Shown in pieces: positions 7,885-16,005 of a stretch of DNA of 64,000 nucleotides (positions are counted from its first letter, which is position 1; the number at the start of each line of letters is the position of its first letter). The stretch is from assembly GCA_900539375.1 (NCBI GenBank), contig UQBY01000015.1:17582-81581 (forward strand), in the 5' to 3' direction. The notes under the pieces are model-generated. The model ran no database searches. It saw nothing but the letters and a program-made list of their open reading frames with translations, and was not told where the DNA came from. The stretch comes from an uncultured Clostridium sp. Its GTDB lineage: Bacteria > Bacillota > Clostridia > Clostridiales > Clostridiaceae. The translations under genes were made by a program, and so were the position numbers.

Positions 7885-8488
7885 TCAATATAAAAAGTTA
7901 TCATCTTTTATACTTTGAATTATCTTTCCTATATTACAAGTTATTTTACCTTTACAATCATGTATATCTTCATTTAATTTCTTTTCTTCCTCTATTGCAT
8001 ATTCAACATTTTCTGCAAGGTCTCCTATCTTAGAATTTCTTTTAGAATTAAGCCCTGTCTTTTCTTTAAGATATAAGTAAGCTGGTCTAGAATTACCTAT
8101 CTTTTCATTTTTAATTATTTGCTCATAATTTGGTATTAATTAATCCTCCTTATCATAAGTGAAACTTTGAAATATTGGAATAGCCCCATACCTTCCTTCT
8201 AAATAAGCTTTACTTAATTTTTTATCATATCTTTCTTTAAACATATCTAATGAGTATAATTTTGAAGAATTAAAAAATTCAAAATCAGACCTCATTGAAA
8301 GTTTTACTTCCTTATGAGAATTTAACATGCTATTTTTAATTTTTGTCATTATGTCCATAAATATTTCTTTAGGTAATCTGTTAAATAATTCATCTAAAGA
8401 TATTTCATTAATATTGACTTCACTTATTCCAGTATCAAAAGTTCTTATTATTTTATTTATATAATTAAGAGAATATAATTTTGCAAAA
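7885..8488 (-). pseudogene. Split and 5'-degraded unknown gene
   Basis: One minus-strand frame reads from about 8488 to a TGA at 7885 with a single in-frame TAA at 8140-8142. The upstream part (MDIMTKIKNSML onward) is listed by its internal Met at 8358, but coding-like sequence continues before it (KLYSLNYINKIIRTFDTG) without a start codon. A short ATG-led frame (MPKQSFDFLQN) joins it only after a one-base shift. The downstream half (IPNYEQIIKNEKIG to the end) has no start codon of its own. I read this as a decayed gene with a nonsense codon and a frameshift. The function is unrecognised. A strong AAGGAGG beside the internal stop leaves open that two small proteins are made with a non-standard start. 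Confidence 0.55.
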
Positions 8489-8498
8489 AGTCAAAAGA

Positions 8499-8527
8499 TT
8501 GTTTAGGCATATTTGCTATGATATAAT
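8499..8527 (+). promoter_or_regulatory. Promoter ahead of the membrane-protein/methyltransferase pair
   Basis: TTGTTT (8499-8504), 17 bases, then TATAAT (8522-8527) with an extended TG. The sequence from 8507 to about 8552 is similar to 10033-10078, the promoter of the GyrI-like gene. Confidence 0.6.
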
Positions 8528-8641
8528 GTGCTTATGCAAAACTAAAAGAATTAACTCCTCTTCATGCATAATATTATATATTTTCATAACATAATATTCT
8601 AAAAATTTGTCATTATTCTAAAAATAGTAATAGAAAGAGCA

Positions 8642-8650
8642 TGATATAAT
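8642..8650 (+). promoter_or_regulatory. Second extended -10 close to the membrane-protein gene
   Basis: TGATATAAT, 38 bases before the ATG at 8688. No convincing -35; the flanking sequence contains the repeated word ATTCTAAAAAT. The interval 8528-8641 shows no gene. Confidence 0.5.
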
Positions 8651-8687
8651 TTATTTGTATGGAATTAACAAATTCGGGGAGGGAATA

Positions 8688-9086
8688 ATGAAGGATTTAT
8701 ATGAATCAAAAATTTCCACATCAAAATGGTGGGTATATGACATCTTTGGAAATGCTGGATGGATTATATATTTTATATGTGTTTGGAAGAGGATAATAAA
8801 GAGCCTAGATATTTATACAATTATATCTATACTACCAGCTATTTTAATGCTTATTGGTATTGTTGAATTGATAAGTGAGAGAATTGTAAAACTTGATTTT
8901 GTTCTTCCAAAAATAAGATTATTTAGAGGCTTTGGGGCTTTAACACTTGGTGGAATTTGTGGAGTGATATTCTCTATTATTGAGTTATTTATTAAAACAG
9001 AAACTTTTTCTTTATGGATGCTTGTTGGAGCCATTTTATGTTCTGTTTTTGCAGGTCTTCTTTTTAAAGAATATCATAAACAATAG
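8688..9086 (+). CDS. Small integral membrane protein
   Basis: About 132 residues from the ATG at 8688, which follows GGGGAGGG; the TTG-type start at 8655 has no ribosome site. Four hydrophobic segments are visible (around residues 14-33, 40-60, 75-97 and 102-125), separated by short charged loops. I do not recognise the family. It is followed after 36 bases by a SAM-dependent methyltransferase with its own strong ribosome site, and the two end at a common terminator, so they form a two-gene operon. The context, a TetR fragment and a TetR-type operator nearby, suggests these were once regulated accessory genes. Confidence 0.75.
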   Translation: MKDLYESKISTSKWWVYDIFGNAGWIIYFICVWKRIIKSLDIYTIISILPAILMLIGIVELISERIVKLDFVLPKIRLFRGFGALTLGGICGVIFSIIELFIKTETFSLWMLVGAILCSVFAGLLFKEYHKQ

Positions 9087-9122
9087 AAATAACAACTTAT
9101 AATTTAAAGGAGGAATTTTCTA

Positions 9123-9737
9123 ATGAGTTTTTTTCAAAACACTTGTAAGCCAACTGGTTTTGGTGGAAAGGTAATGGTTAAAATTATGAATAGTGGTCAT
9201 AGTCAATTGGCTGCTTGGGGCTTTTCAAAACTTTCAGTGAAAGATAATCTAAATATTCTAGACGCAGGCTGTGGTGGAGGTGCAAACATAGCTGCATGGT
9301 TAGAAAAAAGTAAAAATAGTCATGTAACAGGACTTGATTATTCAGAAATTAGTGTTGCAGAATCAAGAAAAGTAAATGAAATTGCAATAAAACAAAAAAG
9401 ATGTGAAGTGATTCAAGGAAATGTTAAAGATATGCCCTTTCCTAATGAGTTTTTTCATTGTGTATCTGCTTTTGAAACTATTTATTTTTGGCCTGGCTTA
9501 AAAACATGTTTTATGGAAGTAAATCGTGTCTTAAAGCATAATGGACTATTTATAATATGCAATGAATGTGATGGCACAAATGACAAAGATGAAAAATGGA
9601 CAAAAGTAATTGATGGCATGAGTATTTATAATGAGAATGAAATTCGTGTTGCTTTAGAGGAAGCTGGATTTTCTGATATAGAAATCCATTATGATAATAA
9701 GAAACATTGGCTATGTATTTTATCAAAAAAGCAATAA
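9123..9737 (+). CDS. Class I SAM-dependent methyltransferase
   Basis: About 204 residues with the methyltransferase type 11 fold. Motif I is ILDAGCGGGANIAAWL (about residues 44-59), followed by an acidic loop GLDYSE (about 75-80), NVKDMPFPNEFFHCV (motif II region, about 101-115) and a post-II helix ending MEVNRVLKHNGLFIIC. The substrate cannot be predicted; no DNA- or rRNA-binding extension is present. The ribosome site AAAGGAGG lies before the ATG. It is the second gene of a pair with the small membrane protein and is followed by a strong terminator. Such pairs next to TetR regulators are common in clostridial accessory regions. Confidence 0.88.
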   Translation: MSFFQNTCKPTGFGGKVMVKIMNSGHSQLAAWGFSKLSVKDNLNILDAGCGGGANIAAWLEKSKNSHVTGLDYSEISVAESRKVNEIAIKQKRCEVIQGNVKDMPFPNEFFHCVSAFETIYFWPGLKTCFMEVNRVLKHNGLFIICNECDGTNDKDEKWTKVIDGMSIYNENEIRVALEEAGFSDIEIHYDNKKHWLCILSKKQ

Positions 9738-9789
9738 ATAGATTTCTCTTTACAAAATAGCAAAAGTTTAGATTAGGCTTTTGAGGGAT

Positions 9790-9838
9790 AAAACCACCCT
9801 TTTATTTATGATTTTTTATAATAAAAGGATGGTTTTTT
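9790..9838 (+). terminator. Terminator after the methyltransferase gene
   Basis: AAAACCACCCTTTTAT pairs with ATAAAAGGATGGTTTT (one mismatch), followed by T residues. The reverse direction also has a T run, so it can serve the TetR fragment on the minus strand. Confidence 0.75.
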
Positions 9839-9873
9839 ATCATGTTTTTTTAAGTCTTTTAGTGAACATTTTC

Positions 9874-9990
9874 TTACATAAAGATTCTTGAAAATTCTAT
9901 CATAGAAGTTCCTATATAGCCCTTTTGTGAGAAAAGCTTTAATGCTTCTTCTAAAATTCTTTCTTTTGTATTTTTTTCTCTTGAATCCAT
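9874..9990 (-). pseudogene. Truncated TetR-family regulator (N-terminal 38 residues)
   Basis: From the ATG at 9990 (preceded by AGGAGG) the protein reads KERILEEALKLFSQKGYIGTSM, the first helices of a TetR DNA-binding domain. It then departs from the family pattern and stops after residue 38, inside the HTH, so no functional repressor can be made. The longer upstream frame to 10101 is spurious. A TetR-like dyad operator lies 25 bases upstream. This is the remnant of a regulator for the neighbouring accessory genes. Confidence 0.75.
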
Positions 9991-10010
9991 TATTAACCTC
10001 CTACTATTTA

Positions 10011-10032
10011 TTAGTAACCAATCGGTTAATAA
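10011..10032. promoter_or_regulatory. TetR-type dyad operator
   Basis: TAACC-AATC-GGTTA (10015-10028) is a perfect dyad, extended outward as TTA...TAA with one mismatch. It lies between the TetR fragment and the divergent GyrI-like gene and overlaps the -35 position of the plus-strand promoter (TATAAT at 10048-10053). Confidence 0.6.
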
Positions 10033-10047
10033 GCACATTTGCCATAA

Positions 10048-10053
10048 TATAAT
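10048..10053 (+). promoter_or_regulatory. -10 box for the GyrI-like gene
   Basis: A consensus TATAAT whose surroundings (10033-10078) closely match the promoter at 8507-8552. The -35 region is occupied by the TetR-type operator. Confidence 0.5.
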
Positions 10054-10136
10054 GTATTTATATAAAACAGAAAGAATTATTATTAAAAGAATTTGTGCCA
10101 TTAAAATTAAATTTAATATTGAAAGGTGGTTATACT

Positions 10137-10622
10137 ATGGAGTATAGAATTGAAGAAAAAGAGGCTTTTAAAATTGTTGGATTAAAAGATACTTTCAAAT
10201 AAGAAACTGCATATGAAGATGTACCAAAAATTTGGAGAAAGTTTTTTATGAAAAGTACATTTAATAAAATAAATCCAAAATACGGTATAAATATTGATGC
10301 TAATATGGGCTGTGATTCTTTTGATTATATTATTGGAGATGATTATAATTTAGAATTAAAAGTTCCTAAAGATTTTGAAATATTAGAAATACCAAAATTT
10401 ACTTGGGCAATTTTTTCTTGTATAGGTAAATCAAGCATAACAATGAAAGAAACAAATGAGAAAATTTTTAAAGAATGGTTACCAAACTCAAATGATTATG
10501 AAATAGCAGCAGGATATAATATTGAGATGTATTCAAATCCAAAAGATTATAAAAATGGTTTAGATGATGAAAAATATTATTGTGAAATTTGGATTCCTAT
10601 TAAGAAAAAAATAAATATATAA
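10137..10622 (+). pseudogene. GyrI-like effector-binding domain gene with nonsense codon
   Basis: Starts at the ATG at 10137 behind AAAGGTGG and reads MEYRIEEKEAFKIVGLKDTF, the usual N-terminus of AraC-effector-binding/GyrI-like proteins. A TAA follows at 10200-10202, after which the same frame continues without a break to 10622 (ETAYEDVPKIW, then YNLELKVPKDFEILEIP and a typical AIFSCIG and YCEIWIPIKK end). One base change therefore disables it. The internal ATG at 10248 lacks a ribosome site. These domains bind small molecules or DNA gyrase and often accompany drug-response regulators, which fits the TetR remnant next door. Confidence 0.75.
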
Positions 10623-10628
10623 AAAATT

Positions 10629-10662
10629 TATAAGCACTTTAACTAAAGTTAAAGTGCTTATC
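10629..10662. terminator. Bidirectional terminator between two pseudogenes
   Basis: A perfect 13-bp stem, TAAGCACTTTAAC with GTTAAAGTGCTTA, and loop TAAA. The T run is best on the minus strand. Confidence 0.8.
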
Positions 10663-10675
10663 ATATCATAAATGT

Positions 10676-10953
10676 CTACTTTACTTCAATTCCCATTGCT
10701 TCTATTTCATTGATTACATCTTCATTGATTACATCTTCTGAAGCCATGGAAACATATATTACTTCTGATAAATTATTTAATTTTTCTATTCCTTCAACAC
10801 TTGTAACATCAAATATGTCATCTTCTCCGTCCCAATCTGGATAAATCATAAATCTAATTCTTCACCAAAACTTATTTCTTTATCTAACAAGCTATTAATT
10901 ACAACTAATTTAAAATTAAAATCTTTAAAAAGTCCACTTTTATATTTATACAT
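10676..10953 (-). pseudogene. Frameshifted small acidic protein gene
   Basis: The ATG at 10953 opens MYKYKSGLFKDFNFKLVVIN and runs to a TGA near 10850. The next frame then continues as FMIYPDWDGEDDIFDVTSVE and on to a TAG at 10676. A one-base loss around 10850-10860 explains both parts. The first half resembles clostridial immunity-like or DUF6892-type proteins (FKDFNFKLxVI), but I am not certain. The C-terminal part contains a perfect 15-base tandem duplication (10713-10742) giving EDVIN twice. Confidence 0.5.
10713..10742. repeat. 15-bp tandem duplication
   Basis: ATTGATTACATCTTC occurs twice head to tail inside the frameshifted gene; it is an in-frame duplication of five codons. Confidence 0.8.
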
Positions 10954-11082
10954 ATTTTCCTTCCTTTCTACTATTTATATGTAAGAATAACATTATTATA
11001 CTCTTAAGAATATATTACTATAAATTTTTAAAAAATACTAAGCTTCTTATTTAAATAATTTATTTTAATGTTTATTATAGGT

Positions 11083-11118
11083 AAAAAATAAGCTATGCAC
11101 TTAAATTGTGCATAGCTC
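11083..11118 (-). terminator. Terminator of the TerD/Ca2+-ATPase operon
   Basis: AGCTATGCAC (11091-11100) and GTGCATAGCT (11108-11117) form a perfect stem; on the minus strand it is followed by a T-rich run. Confidence 0.8.
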
Positions 11119-11132
11119 CTAAATTTTAAATA

Positions 11133-13874
11133 TTATTTTTTAAACATTCTTAAAACAAATTTAACTACTTCGTTAACTACAATTATCATAAATGCAAGTA
11201 ATATTACTTTACCCCACATTACAAGAGAAAGGCTTACTGCATTAAAGAATCCTGAGAATAATTCAGTAAATATAAATTGAGCAACTGCAGTTACAGTTAT
11301 TATTAAAAGAGCTGTTTTGTTTTTTGTAAAGTTTTTAAATATACTATCTGTTCCAAATTCTCTACAGTTAAATGCATTAAATAAAGCACTAAAGGCAAAT
11401 AAAGCAAATAATACAGTTTCCATTTCACTAGCACCATCTGCTAAGACTTCTGTAGATGCACCTAAAATATTAAATTTCATTTGGATAAGTAGTATTGCTG
11501 TTACATAAATAGCATTTAAAACAATTGAAGTAATCATTTGTTTTGTTATAATACTAGCATTTCTATCAACAGGTTTTCTGTTAAATACTGCATCACGAAT
11601 AGGTTCAAGTCCTAATGCTAAAGCTGGAGGACCATCCATTATTATATTAACCCATAAAAGTTGAATTGTTGTAAATGGCATATCAAAATTAAGTATTTGT
11701 GAAACAATTGCAATTAAGAAAGCTATAACATTAACTGTAAGTTGGAATTGGATAAATCTTTGGAAGTTTTCATATACTCCTCTTCCCCACTTAATACCAT
11801 TTATTATAGTAGCAAAGTTATCATCTGTTAAAATAATATCTGCTGCATCTTTAGAAACTTCAGAACCTGTAATTCCCATTGCAATACCAACATCTGCTTT
11901 AGTAAGAGCTGGAGCATCATTTATACCATCTCCAGTAACACCAACAACTTCTCCATTAGTTTGAAGAGCACTAACTATTCTCATCTTTGTTTCTGGCTTA
12001 CTTCTTGCAACAATTGCTATTGTTTTAATTTCTTTTCTTAACTCTTCATCACTTAATGTATCTATATAAGTAGCTTCAACAGCTCTCATTCCATCTTTAA
12101 GCATTTTAAGTTCTTCACCAATAGCCTTTGCAGTGTTTATATTATCACCTGTAAGCATTTTTGTTTCTACTCCTGCCTTACGAGCAGTTTCTATAGCATT
12201 AAGTACATCAGGTCTTAATGGGTCTTTTATAGCAACAAATCCATTAAAGATAAGTTCATCCTTACTTCCATTTAATATATTTCCTTCAGCAGTAGCTGCA
12301 GCTTCTACTTCAGCTTGAGAAATTGATCTAAAACCAAATCCTAATATTCTCATAGATTTTGCTTGAAGTTTTTGAATTTCTGAAAGAATTTCTTTTCTTC
12401 TTTCTTCAGTAATTTTAACTACCTTTCCATTAGATACTTCATTAACACATTTATCAAGTATTATTTCAGGAGCACCTTTAACTAAAAGAATATTTAAATC
12501 ACCATCTTCTATTACTGTTCCCATATACTTATTCATTGAGTTAAATGGTATTTGATGAATAATTTTTTGTTCTTTTCTTGCCTTTTTATAATCATGGTCT
12601 TTTAAACATAATAAAAGAGCACATTCAGTTGAATTTCCTAAGTAATTACACTTATCTCCATCAAAGCTTATATCTGCTGTTGAATTTAAAAGACAGTTAT
12701 TTATAAAATACATATCATCAATTTTATCTAAATCAACAAACTTTCCATTTAAATAAACATTTTCTACAGTCATTCTATTTTGTGTTAAAGTACCTGTTTT
12801 ATCAGAGCATATAACACTTACAGAACCAATAGTTTCACAAGCTTCTTTTTTAGTTACTAAGGCATTTATATTAGCCATTTTTTGCATTGTAAGAGCAAGA
12901 GTCATATTTACCATAGTTGGAAGTCCTTCAGGAACTGCTGCAACTATTAAAGCAATACAAGTAACAAAAGCTGTTTTAACAGGTCCTATAGATTCTAAAA
13001 AGGCTTTAACACCAGTAGTATCTACATTTAAATCTCCTGAATTTACAATCTTTACAACCATAAATATAAATAGTAATGCTGCAATAACAGAAGAAATCTT
13101 AGCTATTACAGAACCTAAATTACCAAGTTTTATTTGAAGAGGTGTTTCTTCTTCTTCAACTTGTAAAGTTTCTGCAATTTTACCCATTTCAGTATTATCA
13201 CCAATACCAGTAACTAACATTGTTCCTTTACCATAGGCAACTAAAGTACCAGTAAAGCCCATATTACTTTGCTTTGCTGGAATTGGGTCTTGAATTTGTT
13301 TTTGACCTTTAACCTCTATTTCCTCTAAAAGAATAATAGCCTTTGCGTCTTTTTTAACATCATCAGATTCTCCAGTAAGCATATCTTCTCTTATTTTTAA
13401 ATCTATAGTTTCAATAAAACGACCATCTGCAGGAACCATGTCTCCAGTTTCAAGATAAACAATATCACCAGGGACTAAGTCACTTTTAGAAACATTCATA
13501 ACCTGACCATTTCTAAGAACTTTAACTTCAATATCTTCTGTCATCTTAGCTAAAGCTTCTGCAGCTTTTTTAGATTTTCCTTCTGTAACAATACCAATAG
13601 TTACACCAATTGCCACAGCACATACTATACCAATTGCATCATAATATTCTCCTATAATTGCACTTATTAAAGCTGCAACTAAAAGAATTATCATCATTGG
13701 TTCAAGTAAAGCATCTTTAATATCTTCTAAAATACTTCCCTCTTCTTTAGTGGAAAATTCATTTTTACCAAACTTTTCACTTCTTGCCTTAACCTCTGAA
13801 TCTGATAAACCTTTTTCAAGGTCAACTTCCTGGTCTTTCAGGCAATCTTCAATTTTTTCTTTAAAATATTTCAT
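11133..13874 (-). CDS. P-type calcium-transporting ATPase (PMCA/SERCA type)
   Basis: Pumps cations, most likely Ca2+, out of the cytosol at the expense of ATP. The 913 residues contain an N-terminal cation-ATPase domain, the A-domain motif LTGESDDV (about 167), the phosphorylation site CSDKTGTLT (about 356), MLTGDN and TGDGINDAPAL (about 650), plus about ten membrane segments. Calcium-ligand positions of the SERCA type look kept: AAVPEGLP in M4 and NIIMDGPPALALG in M6. AGGAG precedes the ATG. It starts 16 bases after the stop of a TerD gene, in an operon with two TerD paralogues; TerD proteins bind Ca2+, so the pump fits the locus. It may replace TerC, which is absent. Ion specificity is inferred. 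Confidence 0.93.
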   Translation of the reverse strand: MKYFKEKIEDCLKDQEVDLEKGLSDSEVKARSEKFGKNEFSTKEEGSILEDIKDALLEPMMIILLVAALISAIIGEYYDAIGIVCAVAIGVTIGIVTEGKSKKAAEALAKMTEDIEVKVLRNGQVMNVSKSDLVPGDIVYLETGDMVPADGRFIETIDLKIREDMLTGESDDVKKDAKAIILLEEIEVKGQKQIQDPIPAKQSNMGFTGTLVAYGKGTMLVTGIGDNTEMGKIAETLQVEEEETPLQIKLGNLGSVIAKISSVIAALLFIFMVVKIVNSGDLNVDTTGVKAFLESIGPVKTAFVTCIALIVAAVPEGLPTMVNMTLALTMQKMANINALVTKKEACETIGSVSVICSDKTGTLTQNRMTVENVYLNGKFVDLDKIDDMYFINNCLLNSTADISFDGDKCNYLGNSTECALLLCLKDHDYKKARKEQKIIHQIPFNSMNKYMGTVIEDGDLNILLVKGAPEIILDKCVNEVSNGKVVKITEERRKEILSEIQKLQAKSMRILGFGFRSISQAEVEAAATAEGNILNGSKDELIFNGFVAIKDPLRPDVLNAIETARKAGVETKMLTGDNINTAKAIGEELKMLKDGMRAVEATYIDTLSDEELRKEIKTIAIVARSKPETKMRIVSALQTNGEVVGVTGDGINDAPALTKADVGIAMGITGSEVSKDAADIILTDDNFATIINGIKWGRGVYENFQRFIQFQLTVNVIAFLIAIVSQILNFDMPFTTIQLLWVNIIMDGPPALALGLEPIRDAVFNRKPVDRNASIITKQMITSIVLNAIYVTAILLIQMKFNILGASTEVLADGASEMETVLFALFAFSALFNAFNCREFGTDSIFKNFTKNKTALLIITVTAVAQFIFTELFSGFFNAVSLSLVMWGKVILLAFMIIVVNEVVKFVLRMFKK

Positions 13875-13890
13875 TTTTTATTACTACTCC

Positions 13891-14484
13891 TTATTTATAA
13901 TCTGCTGCTATGTCACTTATTCTTATATGATTAGTTCCTTCCCCTAAAGCAGCAAATTTCCATTCTCCATTATGTTTATAAACTTCTCCAACAATAAGGG
14001 CTGTTTTTCCTGAATAATCATCAGTTAAATTATATCTAATAAGCTCCTTTTGTGAACTGTTGTCAGCTATTCTTATATAAGCATTTTTAATCATTCCAAA
14101 ATCCTGTTTTCTAGATTCACAAGCATATATATTAATGACAAATACTAATTTATTTACCTTTGGATTTATTTTAGATAAATCTACTAATATTTGTTCATCA
14201 TCTCCATCTCCTTCACCAGTTAAATTATCACCAGTATGAATAACTCCACCACATTTGCTTTTTAAGTTTCCAAAATAGATTAAATCCTCTTTATCTTCAA
14301 GCTTATCATTTTTAAGCATTAAAACTGATGCATCTAAATCTATATCTGGAGCTGTTTTTCTTTTAAAAAATAAGCCTTTCTTAACTTCAACAGGGTCCCA
14401 GCCAAGGCCAACTAATAAGTTTTTAAGTCCACTATTATTTTTAGTTAAGTCAATTCTTTGGCCCTTTACTAAACTAATACTCAT
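13891..14484 (-). CDS. terD: TerD-family calcium-binding stress protein (divergent paralogue)
   Basis: About 197 residues of the TerD/TerE/CABP fold, which binds Ca2+ and is tied to tellurite, membrane and envelope stress. The usual start VKGQRIDLTKNNSGLKNLLVGLGWD is followed by an insert (VEVKKGLFFKRKTAPD) before FDLDA-equivalent DLDASVLML, then GDNLTGEGDGDDEQILVDLS and the C-terminal YKHNGEWKFAALGEG. It is the most divergent of the three copies and lacks the GFSGGLAALC tail of the other two. It sits between terD (44 bases upstream) and the Ca2+-ATPase (16 bases downstream) and is surely cotranscribed with both. Confidence 0.9.
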   Translation of the reverse strand: MSISLVKGQRIDLTKNNSGLKNLLVGLGWDPVEVKKGLFFKRKTAPDIDLDASVLMLKNDKLEDKEDLIYFGNLKSKCGGVIHTGDNLTGEGDGDDEQILVDLSKINPKVNKLVFVINIYACESRKQDFGMIKNAYIRIADNSSQKELIRYNLTDDYSGKTALIVGEVYKHNGEWKFAALGEGTNHIRISDIAADYK

Positions 14485-14527
14485 ATTTTTTTAACCTCCT
14501 TTTTTATCCTTTGTTAATTTTTTAAAA

Positions 14528-15106
14528 TTATACATTTAAACCAAAGTTTTTGCAAAGAGCAGCAAGGCCACCAGAGAAACCACTTCCTATAGCATTAAAC
14601 TTCCATTCTCCATTGTATTTATATAATTGTGCAACAACTATTGCAGTTTCAACAGAGAAGTCTTCTCCTAGGTCATATCTTAATAACTCTTCATCATTTT
14701 CTTGATTTACAACTCTTACATAAGCATTAGAAACTTGTCCAAAGTTTTGTCCTCTTTCATCTGCCTCATGAATTGTAACTGTAAAATTAATTTTTGTTAT
14801 TCTTGAAGGAATAAGGCTTAAATCTACTAATATTTGTTCATCATCTCCTTCTCCTTCACCAGTTAGGTTATCTCCTAAATGTTCTATAGCTCCAGTTTCA
14901 TGCTTTAAGTTGTTATAGAATATAAAATCTAAATCTTCATGAACTTTATCATCATCTCCACAACAAAAAGCTGCGGCATCTAGGTCAAAGTCGTATCCTC
15001 CATCATATTTATTAGTGTCCCAGCCAAGGCCAACTAATATCTTTTTTAATGATTTGTTACCCTTTGTTAGGTCAATTTTTTGACCCTTTTTTAACATAAT
15101 TCCCAT
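14528..15106 (-). CDS. terD: TerD-family calcium-binding stress protein
   Basis: About 192 residues, typical TerD. Visible blocks are LKKGQKIDLTKGNKSLKKIL, GLGWDTNKYDGGYDFDLDAA with the Asp residues that bind Ca2+, GDNLTGEGEGDDEQILVDL, IHEADERGQNFGQVSNAYVR and the C-terminal NAIGSGFSGGLAALC. It is closely similar to the copy at 19420-19998 and less so to its immediate neighbour. It is first in an operon with a second TerD gene and a Ca2+ P-type ATPase; a TATAAT-like -10 lies in the 120-base gap ahead of it, and AGGAGG precedes the start. The function in metal or envelope stress is inferred from the family. Confidence 0.93.
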   Translation of the reverse strand: MGIMLKKGQKIDLTKGNKSLKKILVGLGWDTNKYDGGYDFDLDAAAFCCGDDDKVHEDLDFIFYNNLKHETGAIEHLGDNLTGEGEGDDEQILVDLSLIPSRITKINFTVTIHEADERGQNFGQVSNAYVRVVNQENDEELLRYDLGEDFSVETAIVVAQLYKYNGEWKFNAIGSGFSGGLAALCKNFGLNV

Positions 15107-15227
15107 TTTTCTTTCCTCCTAAAATTAATGTTTAATAATATTTAGAATATTATAACTTTATTTTACTACCTATATAGTATTTATTCAACAATTAGTAGAA
15201 ATATAAAGTTTAAATATAACTATACTT

Positions 15228-16001
15228 TTAAATATCTATATTTTCAAGTATTTCTTCAAGACCTTTAAGTCCCTCTTCTTTTGGAATAAATATATTTTCA
15301 TTAACACCTTCTATATTCATAAGAAATGAATTTTTAGGTATATAAGCTTTTTTTGAATTTTTTAAAAGGTTTAAATCCATACTTGAGTCCCCTAGTGCAA
15401 AAAAATCTTCATAACCTAGAAAATTAGCTAAAAATTTTGCAGCATTTTCTTTTTTTAAGTTTTGTGGTAAAAAGTAAATTTTTCTTCCACTATAATGAGT
15501 TTCCCAATTGTTTTTTATTAAATACTTTTCAAAAGATAATAAATTTTCTTTATTAAATATAGAATAATCAACTACTATGTAAAAAAATAAATCATAAACC
15601 TGTCTAACTTTTAAAATTCCAGGAATACTTTCATTTTTAATAAATTCTTTTCTTACATTTAAAAAACTTTCATTTTTTTTAAGTTCTTTTTTTAAAATAT
15701 CATCCCACTCTTTTAAGAAAATTCCATTTTTTAAAATGTATCCTCCATTACATACAATTGCAAAAGGAAAGTTTATATTATATTTTTTAAATTCTATCCT
15801 TTCATATTGCTCTATACTTCTTGTAGTACAGGGAATAAATATATTTTTTTTATTTATATCTTTTAATAAGTTAATAGACTTTTCAGTCATAAAGGATATA
15901 TATTCTCCTTCATACTTTTCAATTGGCACTTCTTTTAAATCTTCTTTTAAAAACTTTTTTGAATATATTAATGTTCTATCTAAATCTGAAAAATAAAGCA
16001 T
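15228..16001 (-). CDS. HAD-superfamily phosphatase of the Ter biosynthetic module
   Basis: About 257 residues of the Cof/sucrose-phosphatase-like HAD type. Motif I is FSDLDRTLIYS (Asp nucleophile and acid near residues 6-8), motif II TTRS (CTTRSIEQYERI), and motif IV GDSSMDLNLL near residue 215. It probably dephosphorylates the ribosyl-phosphate product made by the two PRTase-type genes upstream. The start at 16001 places AAGGA about 12 bases upstream; the ATG at 16013 is possible but abuts the ribosome site and would overlap the previous gene. It is last of a four- or five-gene minus-strand run that begins with terD. The ter-associated role is inference from Anantharaman, Iyer and Aravind's analysis of Ter operons. 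Confidence 0.82.
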   Translation of the reverse strand: MLYFSDLDRTLIYSKKFLKEDLKEVPIEKYEGEYISFMTEKSINLLKDINKKNIFIPCTTRSIEQYERIEFKKYNINFPFAIVCNGGYILKNGIFLKEWDDILKKELKKNESFLNVRKEFIKNESIPGILKVRQVYDLFFYIVVDYSIFNKENLLSFEKYLIKNNWETHYSGRKIYFLPQNLKKENAAKFLANFLGYEDFFALGDSSMDLNLLKNSKKAYIPKNSFLMNIEGVNENIFIPKEEGLKGLEEILENIDI

Positions 16002-16005
16002 TTTT

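Noticed and set aside
9991..10101. Longer start for the TetR fragment
   Set aside because: The extra residues are hydrophobic nonsense read through the operator and promoter; the ATG at 9990 has a proper AGGAGG.
10620..10665. CRISPR-like or repeat array suspected from the palindrome
   Set aside because: Only a single perfect hairpin is present; it is a terminator between convergent genes. No spaced direct repeats were found anywhere in the window.
13750..13947. Plus-strand ORFs over the Ca2+-ATPase, terD and other minus-strand genes
   Set aside because: They are antisense shadows without ribosome sites or recognisable products.
15107..15227. Terminator between the HAD gene and the second terD operon
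   Set aside because: Only weak AT pairings are visible; readthrough between the two Ter operons remains possible.
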